The notes under the pieces were generated by a model. That model was not told the origin of the DNA. It worked only from the letters and a program-made list of their open reading frames with translations, and searched no databases. From Candidatus Omnitrophota bacterium (GTDB taxonomy: Bacteria; Omnitrophota; Gorgyraeia; Gygaellales; Profunditerraquicolaceae): a stretch of DNA of 5,984 nt. Positions within the stretch are counted from its first letter, which is position 1, and every line of letters begins with the position of its first letter. The stretch is taken from the NCBI GenBank assembly GCA_023818905.1, contig JAMWDE010000061.1, forward strand, positions 1 to 5,984. Direction: 5' to 3'. The translations under genes and the position numbers were made by a program. This document shows positions 1 through 5,980 of this stretch, piece by piece.

Positions 1-48
1 TTCTTATGAAAACCCGGCAAAACTAGTCTTTATATTATCTTACACGAA
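1..48 (+). other. Displaced 5' coding end of the DegT-type aminotransferase gene (apparent frameshift)
   Basis: This stretch looks like coding sequence for the aminotransferase although it lies upstream of that gene's first ATG. In the downstream gene's frame, codons 10-48 read PGKTSLYIILHE after one Lys. This resembles the family's N-terminal block (roughly SGRxALyxxLkal) that normally precedes the DEVIIPAYTS strand. That frame is closed by TGA at 7-9 and has no ATG, GTG or TTG before 49. The +1 frame is open from the window edge and reads SYENP up to position 16. Joining it to the downstream frame at about 10-16 gives a continuous SYENPGKTSLYIIL. Loss of one base from the A4-C3 run at 9-15 would explain this. 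The bases 10-16 also spell A AAC CCG, an X XXY YYZ pattern in the upstream frame, so a -1 ribosomal slip is a less likely alternative. The family resemblance is judged from memory of the consensus. Confidence 0.6.
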
Positions 49-1047
49 ATGAGAGAAAACCAGAAAAAGGATGAGGTGATTATACCTGCTTACACCTCTT
101 TATCTTTAGTTCTGGCTATAAAGAAGGCCGGGTTTAAACCAATCCTTTGTGATATCTCTTTAGATGATTTTGGTCTAGATTATAATTTGCTGGAAAGGTT
201 AATAACAGATAAGACTTTATGTATCGTAGGCGTGCATATGTTTGGGATTGTTTCAGAAGGGATGAATAATCTAAAAGAAAGATTCCCAAATCTATTTATT
301 ATAGAAGATTGCGCCCAGGCATTGGGAGGAAGTATAAACGGTATACCGGTAGGTAGGTTGGGAGATGTAAGTTTTTTTAGTTTTAACCGTGGTAAAAACC
401 TCGCCACCTATGGAGGAGGTTGTATTGTTACAGATAGCGGAGATTTGGCAGAGGCTATTACGCAGATATTTAAGAACATAAAGCAGGAAGGATATTTTTT
501 TAAACTTACTATTCCAGTTAAGATACTTATCATTTCCTTAGTTACTCAACCTTTGATTTACGGTCTCCTATATCCGTTTCTCTCTTTATTGAGAGAAAGA
601 AGACCCAAGCAAGATTTCAAGACAAGAGGATATACTGATTTTCAGGCCAAGGTAGCCGAAGTTATATTAGAAAAGATAGATTATTTTAGCCAACTCAGAT
701 ATGAAAACGGAATGTTATTGATAAATGGATTAAAGGATATTGAGGGAATTATTTTGCCAGTGATATCTGGCAACACCCAACCGGCGTTTAATCGCCTTCC
801 CATATTGATTAAAGATTTAGATAAAAGAAGACAGATAAGGCAGGCATTGGATAGGATAGGTATAGATACCTCTTATATGTATTCTAAACCATTACATTGG
901 GAATTCGATTTAGGATATCCTAAGGAAGATTTTCCCTGTGCCAACTTCTGTGCCCAACACATCCTCACATTACCGGTACACCCAGTGACAAGAAAGATAG
1001 ATATCCAGAGAATGCTTAATGTAATACATAAGGTGATGCAAAGATAA
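49..1047 (+). CDS. DegT/DnrJ/EryC1/StrS-family PLP-dependent aminotransferase, 5' end incomplete
   Basis: Fold-type I PLP enzyme of the family that usually transfers an amino group from glutamate or glutamine to a keto sugar nucleotide, giving amino sugars for surface glycans; it acts in the cytosol. Visible landmarks, counted from Met at 49: DEVIIPAYTS (8-17) near the start; IIEDCAQALGG (84-94), with Asp87 expected to hold the pyridine nitrogen and Gln90 near the cofactor; and SFNRGKNLATYGGG (111-124), with Lys116 as the Schiff-base lysine. The C-terminal CAQHILTLPVHP (301-312) is also typical. The usual GEGG after the lysine is YGGG here. Residues about 150-183 form a hydrophobic stretch that could contact the membrane. 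The 332 residues are shorter than the usual 360-400, and the missing part is the N-terminus. ATG 49 has no ribosome-binding site and lies inside family-like sequence, so it is probably not the true start. The gene ends 4 nt before the radical SAM gene. The exact substrate cannot be read from sequence. Confidence 0.88.
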   Translation: MRENQKKDEVIIPAYTSLSLVLAIKKAGFKPILCDISLDDFGLDYNLLERLITDKTLCIVGVHMFGIVSEGMNNLKERFPNLFIIEDCAQALGGSINGIPVGRLGDVSFFSFNRGKNLATYGGGCIVTDSGDLAEAITQIFKNIKQEGYFFKLTIPVKILIISLVTQPLIYGLLYPFLSLLRERRPKQDFKTRGYTDFQAKVAEVILEKIDYFSQLRYENGMLLINGLKDIEGIILPVISGNTQPAFNRLPILIKDLDKRRQIRQALDRIGIDTSYMYSKPLHWEFDLGYPKEDFPCANFCAQHILTLPVHPVTRKIDIQRMLNVIHKVMQR

Positions 1048-1051
1048 TTAG

Positions 1052-2206
1052 ATGTTACCCTTACGTAATATTCATAGATTTTTCTATAAAGCGACTAAGC
1101 AGCCGATATACGCTCTAAAGGTATTTATCAGGCGAAGTCAAGGTTATCTTTACTATTGGTTTTTTAATGGCAGAAGTAGTCTTCCTGAGGCAATAACTTT
1201 ATTTTTGACCTACAGATGTAATCTGCGCTGTAAGATGTGCGGTCAATGGGGAGAAGGAGGTATTACTAAAAAGCAGCCAGCCCGGTATATCCAACAGGAA
1301 CTTTCTTTAGAGAAACTCAGATTACTTATTAAGGATTTGGCTAAATTTAGGCCCAATATTACCCTTTTTGGAGGAGAACCATTGCTTTATTCGGGTTGCC
1401 TAGAAATAATCCGGCATATAAAAGAAAGACAGATGCACTGTCTGATGATTACCAATGGCTCCCTTTTAGAAGATTTTGCCTTGGAACTAGTGGAAAGTGG
1501 TTTGGATGAGCTAAACCTGTCTTTGGATGGCAACCTTGAACTACACAACCAGATACGCGGTATGCCGGGATTATTTGAGAAGATAATGCAAGGATTGAAG
1601 ATATTACAGGACTATAAAGCAAAGAGAAATAGCAAAAAACCGCTAATTAATTTACAATGCACCATTACAAAGTATAATTATCTACATTTAGAACAACTCC
1701 TAGAGGTTGCCTCTGAAGTGAAGGCGGATTCCCTTACCTTTCATAATCTTATATTTTTGGATACTTCGGTTATTGATAGGCAAAAAGATATCGCTGATAT
1801 CCTAAAGTGTAATTTTGAAGATTGGCAGGGATTCGTGTTTAATCCAGATATAGACCCAGATTTACTTTATCAAAAGATAAAGAGTATCCGTGCAAAGAAA
1901 TTAGGATTTGATGTAGATTTTTATCCCAATTTCTCCAACCGTACTTTATTGGAGTATTATAAAAATCCTGATTATATGCCTTCTGAATATCTACCTCGTT
2001 GCCTGAGTCCGTGGATTGTGGCTTATATTTTTCCCGATGGTTCGGTAAGGCCATGTCTAAATTGCAGCTATTCCTTTGGAAATATAATGGATAATAAATT
2101 TATAGAGATTTGGAACAGTAAAGAAGCGATTATTTATCGTCGACAGCTAAAGGATAATGGTATCTTTCCGGTTTGTGCTAGATGTACAGAACTGTACAGA
2201 TACTGA
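1052..2206 (+). CDS. Radical SAM/SPASM domain protein of unknown substrate
   Basis: Radical S-adenosylmethionine enzyme, 384 residues. The motif CNLRCKMC (Cys56, Cys60, Cys63) is the CxxxCxxC that binds the catalytic 4Fe-4S cluster. GGEP (107-110) is the SAM-contacting motif, and LNLSLDG (154-160) fits a later barrel strand. The C-terminal region carries Cys317, Cys335, Cys338, Cys375 and Cys378, with FPDGSVRPC around 327-335 and an IWNS block (353-356), as in SPASM domains. Only five cysteines are present instead of the seven of a full SPASM domain, so one auxiliary cluster is more likely than two. About 45 residues precede the barrel and include a basic, aromatic stretch (about 8-38). ATG 1052 is 4 nt after the aminotransferase stop, and a weak Shine-Dalgarno-like AAGGTGAT lies at 1030-1037, so translational coupling is likely. 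SPASM relatives mature peptides, modify enzymes or act on small molecules. The glycan context suggests a sugar or lipid-linked substrate, but that is inference. Confidence 0.9.
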   Translation: MLPLRNIHRFFYKATKQPIYALKVFIRRSQGYLYYWFFNGRSSLPEAITLFLTYRCNLRCKMCGQWGEGGITKKQPARYIQQELSLEKLRLLIKDLAKFRPNITLFGGEPLLYSGCLEIIRHIKERQMHCLMITNGSLLEDFALELVESGLDELNLSLDGNLELHNQIRGMPGLFEKIMQGLKILQDYKAKRNSKKPLINLQCTITKYNYLHLEQLLEVASEVKADSLTFHNLIFLDTSVIDRQKDIADILKCNFEDWQGFVFNPDIDPDLLYQKIKSIRAKKLGFDVDFYPNFSNRTLLEYYKNPDYMPSEYLPRCLSPWIVAYIFPDGSVRPCLNCSYSFGNIMDNKFIEIWNSKEAIIYRRQLKDNGIFPVCARCTELYRY

Positions 2207-2207
2207 T

Positions 2208-3377
2208 ATGAAAAGAATTAAAATAGCTGAGGTGATTACACGTCTGGATTGGGGAGGCTCACCTGATATCCTGCGTATCCTTTGCCAGAATTTAGCTACC
2301 CAGGATTATGAGTTGACATTAATAAGCGGTCTAACAAGATTTCCCTCTTTGAGAACAAAGGATTTTTTAAATAAATTCAAAGGCAACGTTATTTTTATAA
2401 ATCAGTTAATAAGAAATATTAACCCTATCTATGACCTGATAGCATTTTTAAGATTATTGTTTCTGTTCCGACGCCAAAGGTTTGATATTGTACATACCCA
2501 CACTGCCAAGGCAGGTGTCCTGGGAAGGTTGGCTGCATATTTGGCTGGTGTTCCGGTTATTATCCATATGCCGCCTGGTCACAATTTCTATGGTTATTTT
2601 AGCGGGGTATTTATTTGGGGTATAGTAATGATAGAGAGGTTACTCAGTCGGATTACAGATAAAATAATTACCCTCACAGAATTAGAGAAGATGGATTTTA
2701 TAAGATTTAAGGTGGCTTCAAAGGATAAGATTGCAGTGATTTATCAGGGATTGGAGTTAGAAAAGTACGCGGATTCTTCTGTAGACTCTGTAGATAAAGA
2801 TACCCTTAAAAAAGAATTTAATATCGCTAAGGATGAGAAGGTGGTAGGTTTCGTGGGAAGATTAGAGCCGATTAAGGGGATTGGGTATTTAATTGAGGCA
2901 GCGCATTTTGTCTTAGAAAAGTTACCTCAAACAAAATTTATTATAACAGGAGAAGGTAGTCTGCATAGAGATTTAGAAAGGAAGATAATACAGGGCAATC
3001 TAAGGGATAAGATTTTATTAACAGGCTGGCGTGAGGATATTAGAGAGATCCTTTCTATTCTTGATGTTTTGGTTTTGCCCTCTTTGAATGAAGCAGTGGG
3101 TATGATTCTGATTGAGGCACAGGCACAAGGTCTGGCACCAGTGGCAACCAGAGTAGGAGGCATTCCTGAGGTTGTGCAGGATGGGAAGACAGGTATTCTG
3201 GTAAGACCGAAAGATGCCCAGGCATTGGCTGAGGCAATAGAGATGCTTTTAGAGGATAAAGAAAGAAGGATACAGATGGGCAGACAAGCCCGGCAATGGA
3301 TAAAAGAAAGATTCAATGTTGAGAATATGGTAAGAAGTATATCTGATTTATATCAGAATCTAGTTATGGTAAAATAG
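2208..3377 (+). CDS. GT4-family (GT-B fold) glycosyltransferase
   Basis: Retaining glycosyltransferase of family GT4, 389 residues from ATG 2208, expected to move a sugar from a nucleotide donor to a lipid-linked or growing glycan on the cytoplasmic face. The N-terminal acceptor domain has GG (16-17), FDIVHTHTAKAGVLGRLAAYLAG (92-114) and PPGHNFYGYF (122-131), resembling CapM-like GT4 enzymes. The C-terminal donor domain begins at about 210 with VVGFVGRLEPIKG (212-224) and contains ITGEGS (246-251). It also has the EX7E motif (Glu295 and Glu303) and GLAPVATRVGGIPEVVQDGKTGILV (308-332). A longer in-frame reading from ATG 2157 would add 17 residues with no family resemblance and overlap the radical SAM gene by 50 nt. 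ATG 2208 instead follows that gene's TGA by one base and begins the typical first beta strand (MKRIKIAEV). It has no clear ribosome-binding site, so it probably depends on coupling. Donor, acceptor and linkage cannot be assigned. Confidence 0.92.
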   Translation: MKRIKIAEVITRLDWGGSPDILRILCQNLATQDYELTLISGLTRFPSLRTKDFLNKFKGNVIFINQLIRNINPIYDLIAFLRLLFLFRRQRFDIVHTHTAKAGVLGRLAAYLAGVPVIIHMPPGHNFYGYFSGVFIWGIVMIERLLSRITDKIITLTELEKMDFIRFKVASKDKIAVIYQGLELEKYADSSVDSVDKDTLKKEFNIAKDEKVVGFVGRLEPIKGIGYLIEAAHFVLEKLPQTKFIITGEGSLHRDLERKIIQGNLRDKILLTGWREDIREILSILDVLVLPSLNEAVGMILIEAQAQGLAPVATRVGGIPEVVQDGKTGILVRPKDAQALAEAIEMLLEDKERRIQMGRQARQWIKERFNVENMVRSISDLYQNLVMVK

Positions 3378-3389
3378 TTGTGTCTATTT

Positions 3390-3396
3390 GAGAGGT
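3390..3396 (+). promoter_or_regulatory. Possible ribosome-binding site of the WbqC-like gene
   Basis: GAGAGGT lies 12 nt before ATG 3409, which is a rather long spacing. No hairpin or promoter is evident in the 31-nt gap between the GT4 and WbqC-like genes, so the two are probably on one transcript. Confidence 0.4.
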
Positions 3397-3408
3397 TTCT
3401 AATAAGAG

Positions 3409-4137
3409 ATGATTCTGTCTGTGCATCAGCCGCATTATATACCATGGTTGGGGTATTTTGATAAGATCTCTAAAAGCGATTGCTTTGTATTTTTAGACCT
3501 GGTACAATATAAACCCAGGGAATTTCAGAATCGCAACAAGATTCGCAGCAAAAATGGCTGGATATGGTTGACTGTTCCAGTGATTACCAGTGGCAAGGGT
3601 CGCCAGAAGATTTATGATGTAGTTATTGATAATACATTGCCTTGGACAAAAAAACACCTATTGGCTTTAAAGTCATGTTATGGTAAGGCAGAGTTCTTTA
3701 AGAGATATTTTCCTTTCTTTGAAGATACCTATTCAAGGAATTGGACAAGATTAACGGATTTGAATGTGCATATAATCAATTATATATTGGGAGAGTTATC
3801 CATAAGCAAGTCCATATATTTTGAATCCCAACTAGAAACGCATTACACAGGCACTGACCGAATAATAGAGTTATGCCAGAGGTTAAATGCAGACACCTAT
3901 CTTTCTGGTGTGGGCGGTAAGGATTATTTAGAAGAGGAGAAATTCGCTAAGGCAGGTATAAGGCTTATATATCAAAATTTTACCCATCCGGTATATAAAC
4001 AGCAATTTGCAGAGAACAAGGATGACTTTATTCCTTATTTATCTATAATAGACCTACTGTTTAATGAAGGACCTAATAGCTATAAGATACTAAAGTTAGA
4101 TAAACTAACCAATAACAAACAAAATGTGGAGGTCTGA
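3409..4137 (+). CDS. WbqC-like family protein
   Basis: This 242-residue protein matches the WbqC-like family, found in O-antigen, capsule and related glycan loci. Its catalytic role is not settled as far as I know. The signature N-terminus is present: MILSVHQPHYIPWLGYFDKI (1-20), with the HQPxYxPWxGxF pattern. It is followed by QNRNKIRSKNGW (40-51), a basic conserved patch, and LTVPV (54-58). Later family blocks are TYLSGVGGKDYL (163-174) and LSIIDLLFNEGP (211-222). The length of about 240 is normal, so it looks complete. There is no signal peptide or membrane segment, suggesting a cytosolic protein. It follows the GT4 gene by 31 nt and ends 2 nt before the PIG-L deacetylase ATG. WbqC-like genes are often found beside DegT aminotransferases and deacetylases in such loci, which points to a step in building or modifying an amino or acyl-amino sugar. 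That step is inference. Confidence 0.88.
   Translation: MILSVHQPHYIPWLGYFDKISKSDCFVFLDLVQYKPREFQNRNKIRSKNGWIWLTVPVITSGKGRQKIYDVVIDNTLPWTKKHLLALKSCYGKAEFFKRYFPFFEDTYSRNWTRLTDLNVHIINYILGELSISKSIYFESQLETHYTGTDRIIELCQRLNADTYLSGVGGKDYLEEEKFAKAGIRLIYQNFTHPVYKQQFAENKDDFIPYLSIIDLLFNEGPNSYKILKLDKLTNNKQNVEV
4128..4133 (+). promoter_or_regulatory. Strong ribosome-binding site of the PIG-L deacetylase gene
   Basis: GGAGGT is a near-perfect Shine-Dalgarno sequence, 6 nt before ATG 4140. It lies inside the last codons of the WbqC-like gene (stop 4135-4137). It is the clearest ribosome-binding site in the window and fixes the deacetylase start. The match also supports a standard bacterial anti-Shine-Dalgarno in the host. 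Confidence 0.85.
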
Positions 4138-4139
4138 TT

Positions 4140-4757
4140 ATGAATATTTTGGCGATAGGCGCACATCCGGATGATATTGAATTTGGCTGTGGAGGAACTC
4201 TAATCAAATATACAGGGTCTGGACATAATGTTTTTTTGCTGGTTCTAAGTGATGGCAGTTTTGGTGGTGATGCTGAGACGCGTAGAAGCGAACAGAGACA
4301 GGCAGCCCAATTCTTGGGCGCCAGAGAGCTTTTTTGGGGTAATTTCCGGGATACTGAGATAGTGGATAACCGCGACCTCATTTTGAAGATAGAAGAGATT
4401 ATACATAAAACCAAGCCAGATATAGTTTTTTTTAATTATCCAGAAGATGTACATCAGGACCATCGCGCCTTAGCTCAGGCAGGGGTTTCTGCCACACGTT
4501 ATATTAGAGAAGTACTTTTTTATGAAGTGCCCACTACTCAACGCTTTGAGCCGGATATATTTGTGGATATACAAAACGTATTGGATAAGAAGTTAGAGTT
4601 ATTAAAGATACACGCTTCTCAAATAGATAAGACCCGAGTTGAGAATCTTACTATTTTGGAGAGCGCACAATCCTGCGCAAATTTCCGTGGTTTTCAGGGA
4701 AGGGTAAAATACGCAGAAGGATTTAAGGCACTGCGGGTATTGAGAGAAATAGTGTAG
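4140..4757 (+). CDS. PIG-L/LmbE-family zinc-dependent N-deacetylase
   Basis: Predicted zinc hydrolase of the PIG-L/LmbE family (relatives include MshB, BshB and GlcNAc-PI deacetylase). These remove an N-acetyl group from an N-acetylated amino sugar or a similar substrate. The N-terminal GAHPDDIEFGCGG (7-19) holds His9 and Asp12 as expected zinc ligands, with Asp11 as the likely catalytic base. VHQDHRA (104-110) supplies the HxDH motif, with His108 as the expected third ligand. VFFNYPEDVHQDH is the usual strand-loop leading to it. RRSEQRQAAQFLGA (48-61) is the conserved helix after the SDG strand. At 205 residues it is slightly short for the family but has all core motifs. There is no signal peptide, so it is cytosolic. 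It begins 2 nt after the WbqC-like stop with a strong ribosome-binding site, so the two are almost certainly co-translated. In this locus it may deacetylate a sugar nucleotide or lipid-linked sugar; the exact substrate is unknown. Confidence 0.92.
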   Translation: MNILAIGAHPDDIEFGCGGTLIKYTGSGHNVFLLVLSDGSFGGDAETRRSEQRQAAQFLGARELFWGNFRDTEIVDNRDLILKIEEIIHKTKPDIVFFNYPEDVHQDHRALAQAGVSATRYIREVLFYEVPTTQRFEPDIFVDIQNVLDKKLELLKIHASQIDKTRVENLTILESAQSCANFRGFQGRVKYAEGFKALRVLREIV

Positions 4758-4894
4758 TTTGTTTTATTATGATTCTGTTGTTCAAATACAGTTAACTATA
4801 ACCTACAAACAGGATTGGTAATTAATCAATTCTAATCAGGATACGATAGATTTAGTTAAATAACAGACTACTGATAAACCAATTGTAATACAGG
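4758..4894 (+). other. AT-rich intergenic region before the WecA-like gene
   Basis: This is the only sizeable non-coding gap in the window. I find no convincing rho-independent terminator after the deacetylase gene (no stable GC stem followed by a T run) and no well-spaced -35/-10 pair. Small sequence echoes are present. An imperfect AT-rich dyad (ATTG...CAAT, 6 of 8 pairs matching) lies at 4814-4830. CAGGATACGATA at 4837-4848 recurs as CAGGATGATACGATA at 4891-4905, across the proposed start of the next gene. GTTA/TAAC inverted pairs occur at 4791-4802 and 4855-4864. These could reflect an operator or just low-complexity DNA. A promoter for the next gene could lie here but cannot be pinned down. 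Confidence 0.5.
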
Positions 4895-5980
4895 ATGATA
4901 CGATACAGTACAGTACATCAGGGTATATCATTGGGAAACGCCCCTCAGCTAGCATTAGGGTTTTTAATTTCTTTTTTGGCTGTATATCTATCCACACCTA
5001 TATTCAGAAAGTTAGCAGTCAGACTTAAGATTTTAGACCTGCCTAACAAAAGAAAGATACACAGAAAGGTTACGCCACTTTTGGGTGGATTAGCCATCTA
5101 TTTAGGAATCCTTTTGGGTATGTGCGTTGATTTAAAGAGTCTACAATTCTTCTTACCTGCCATTTTAGGTACAACGTTTATTGTAATCCTGGGAGTAATT
5201 GACGATAAGAGAGGTTTGAGCGCCCAGGTACGTTTTTTTTGTCAAGTGTTGATTAGTTTAATCTTGATATTTTCTGGTACAAGGATAACCTTCTTACCAG
5301 AGAGTTTATGGGGAAATATCGGCGAGGTAATTTTAACTATTCTCTGGTTAGTAGGAGTTACCAATGCCTATAATTATCTGGATGGAATGGATGGTCTGGC
5401 TTGCGGTTCTGCAGTGATAAATCTATTGTGTTTTCTAATCATACTTTATAAAACCGTGCAGAGAGAACTTTTGATATTGCCTGTTACCTTGATGGCTTCC
5501 TGCTTAGGATTTTTGCGCTACAACAACTTTAAGAGGGCCAAGATATTTTTAGGCGATGCAGGTAGCACGCTCTTAGGATTTTTGCTTGCCTATATCAGTT
5601 TAGCCGGTAACTGGGCGCAGGATAATGTAGTAAAAATATCCATACCTATTTTAATCTTAGGTGTGCCCATCTTTGATATGATTTTTACCACTATTATGAG
5701 AATCAGAGAAGAAAAGATTAAGACGTTAATTCAGTGGCTTCAGTATGGCGGAAGAGATCACTTCCATCATTATCTGGTTGATTTAGGTCTACTTCCCAAA
5801 GGAGCAGTGGTATTTATTTATTTTGTTAGTCTTTCTTTAGGTTTGAGTGCAATTGTGCTTAGCGATGACAGCGCCTGGGAAGCATTTTTGACGCTTTTAC
5901 AAGCATCTATAATCTTTGGGATTATTGCTACCTTAATCGTAGTAGGTAAGAGACGGCGCAGTGGTTGGGGAAAAGTCTAA
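4895..5980 (+). CDS. WecA/MraY-superfamily polyprenyl-phosphate sugar-1-phosphate transferase
   Basis: Integral membrane enzyme (361 residues, about ten hydrophobic segments) of the glycosyltransferase-4 superfamily with WecA, TagO, RgpG and MraY. It transfers a sugar-1-phosphate, typically GlcNAc-1-P, from a UDP-sugar to undecaprenyl phosphate and so starts glycan assembly at the inner membrane. Landmarks: LPNKRKIHRKVTPLLGGLAI (49-68); Asp103-Asp104 in GVIDDKRGLSAQVRF; NAYNYLDGMDGLA (157-169), with Asn160, Asp163 and Asp166; FLGDAGSTLLGF (218-229), with Asp221; PIFDM (258-262); and GGRDHFHHYLVDLGL (285-299), with His289, His291 and His292, as in WecA-type rather than MraY enzymes. Length and motifs are complete. 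The start is doubtful: ATG 4895 has AGG directly against it, a poor spacing. The in-frame TTG at 4931 (residue 13) has CAGGG 7 nt upstream and still keeps the first membrane helix. It is separated from the deacetylase by 137 bp, so it may have its own promoter. The exact sugar is not certain. Confidence 0.93.
   Translation: MIRYSTVHQGISLGNAPQLALGFLISFLAVYLSTPIFRKLAVRLKILDLPNKRKIHRKVTPLLGGLAIYLGILLGMCVDLKSLQFFLPAILGTTFIVILGVIDDKRGLSAQVRFFCQVLISLILIFSGTRITFLPESLWGNIGEVILTILWLVGVTNAYNYLDGMDGLACGSAVINLLCFLIILYKTVQRELLILPVTLMASCLGFLRYNNFKRAKIFLGDAGSTLLGFLLAYISLAGNWAQDNVVKISIPILILGVPIFDMIFTTIMRIREEKIKTLIQWLQYGGRDHFHHYLVDLGLLPKGAVVFIYFVSLSLGLSAIVLSDDSAWEAFLTLLQASIIFGIIATLIVVGKRRRSGWGKV
4919..4923 (+). 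promoter_or_regulatory. Possible ribosome-binding site for an alternative TTG start of the WecA-like gene
   Basis: CAGGG lies 7 nt before the in-frame TTG at 4931-4933. The spacing is good but the match is short. If used, the protein would begin LGNAPQLALGFLISF (Met at the TTG) and lose 12 residues that look unlike the family and are encoded by a small tandem repeat. Confidence 0.35.

Noticed and set aside
2183..2200. Direct repeat TGTACAGA at 2183-2190 and 2193-2200, the second part of a palindromic CTGTACAG.
   Set aside because: It is inside the last coding codons of the radical SAM gene (CTELYRY), only 8 bp long, and readily explained by coding sequence; there is no other sign of a site.
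2157..2207. A longer start for the GT4 gene at ATG 2157.
   Set aside because: The added 17 residues are just the out-of-frame end of the radical SAM gene and have no family resemblance. ATG 2208 gives the normal first beta strand and the tight 1-nt spacing to the preceding stop.
2927..3316. Antisense open frames of 129 and 60 codons opposite the GT4 gene.
   Set aside because: They lie wholly over the donor-binding domain of a convincing gene, have biased Ser/Pro/Leu-rich content and show no recognisable domain or start signal.
4073..4463. Antisense open frames of 113 and 72 codons over the end of the WbqC-like gene and the deacetylase gene.
   Set aside because: They are mirror images of well-supported sense genes, with no motif and no ribosome-binding site.
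4758..4894. A hidden small peptide gene (for example a RiPP precursor for the radical SAM enzyme) or structured RNA in the gap.
   Set aside because: I found no start codon with a good ribosome-binding site leading into a meaningful small frame, no leader-core pattern and no stable stem. The gap is also far from the radical SAM gene.
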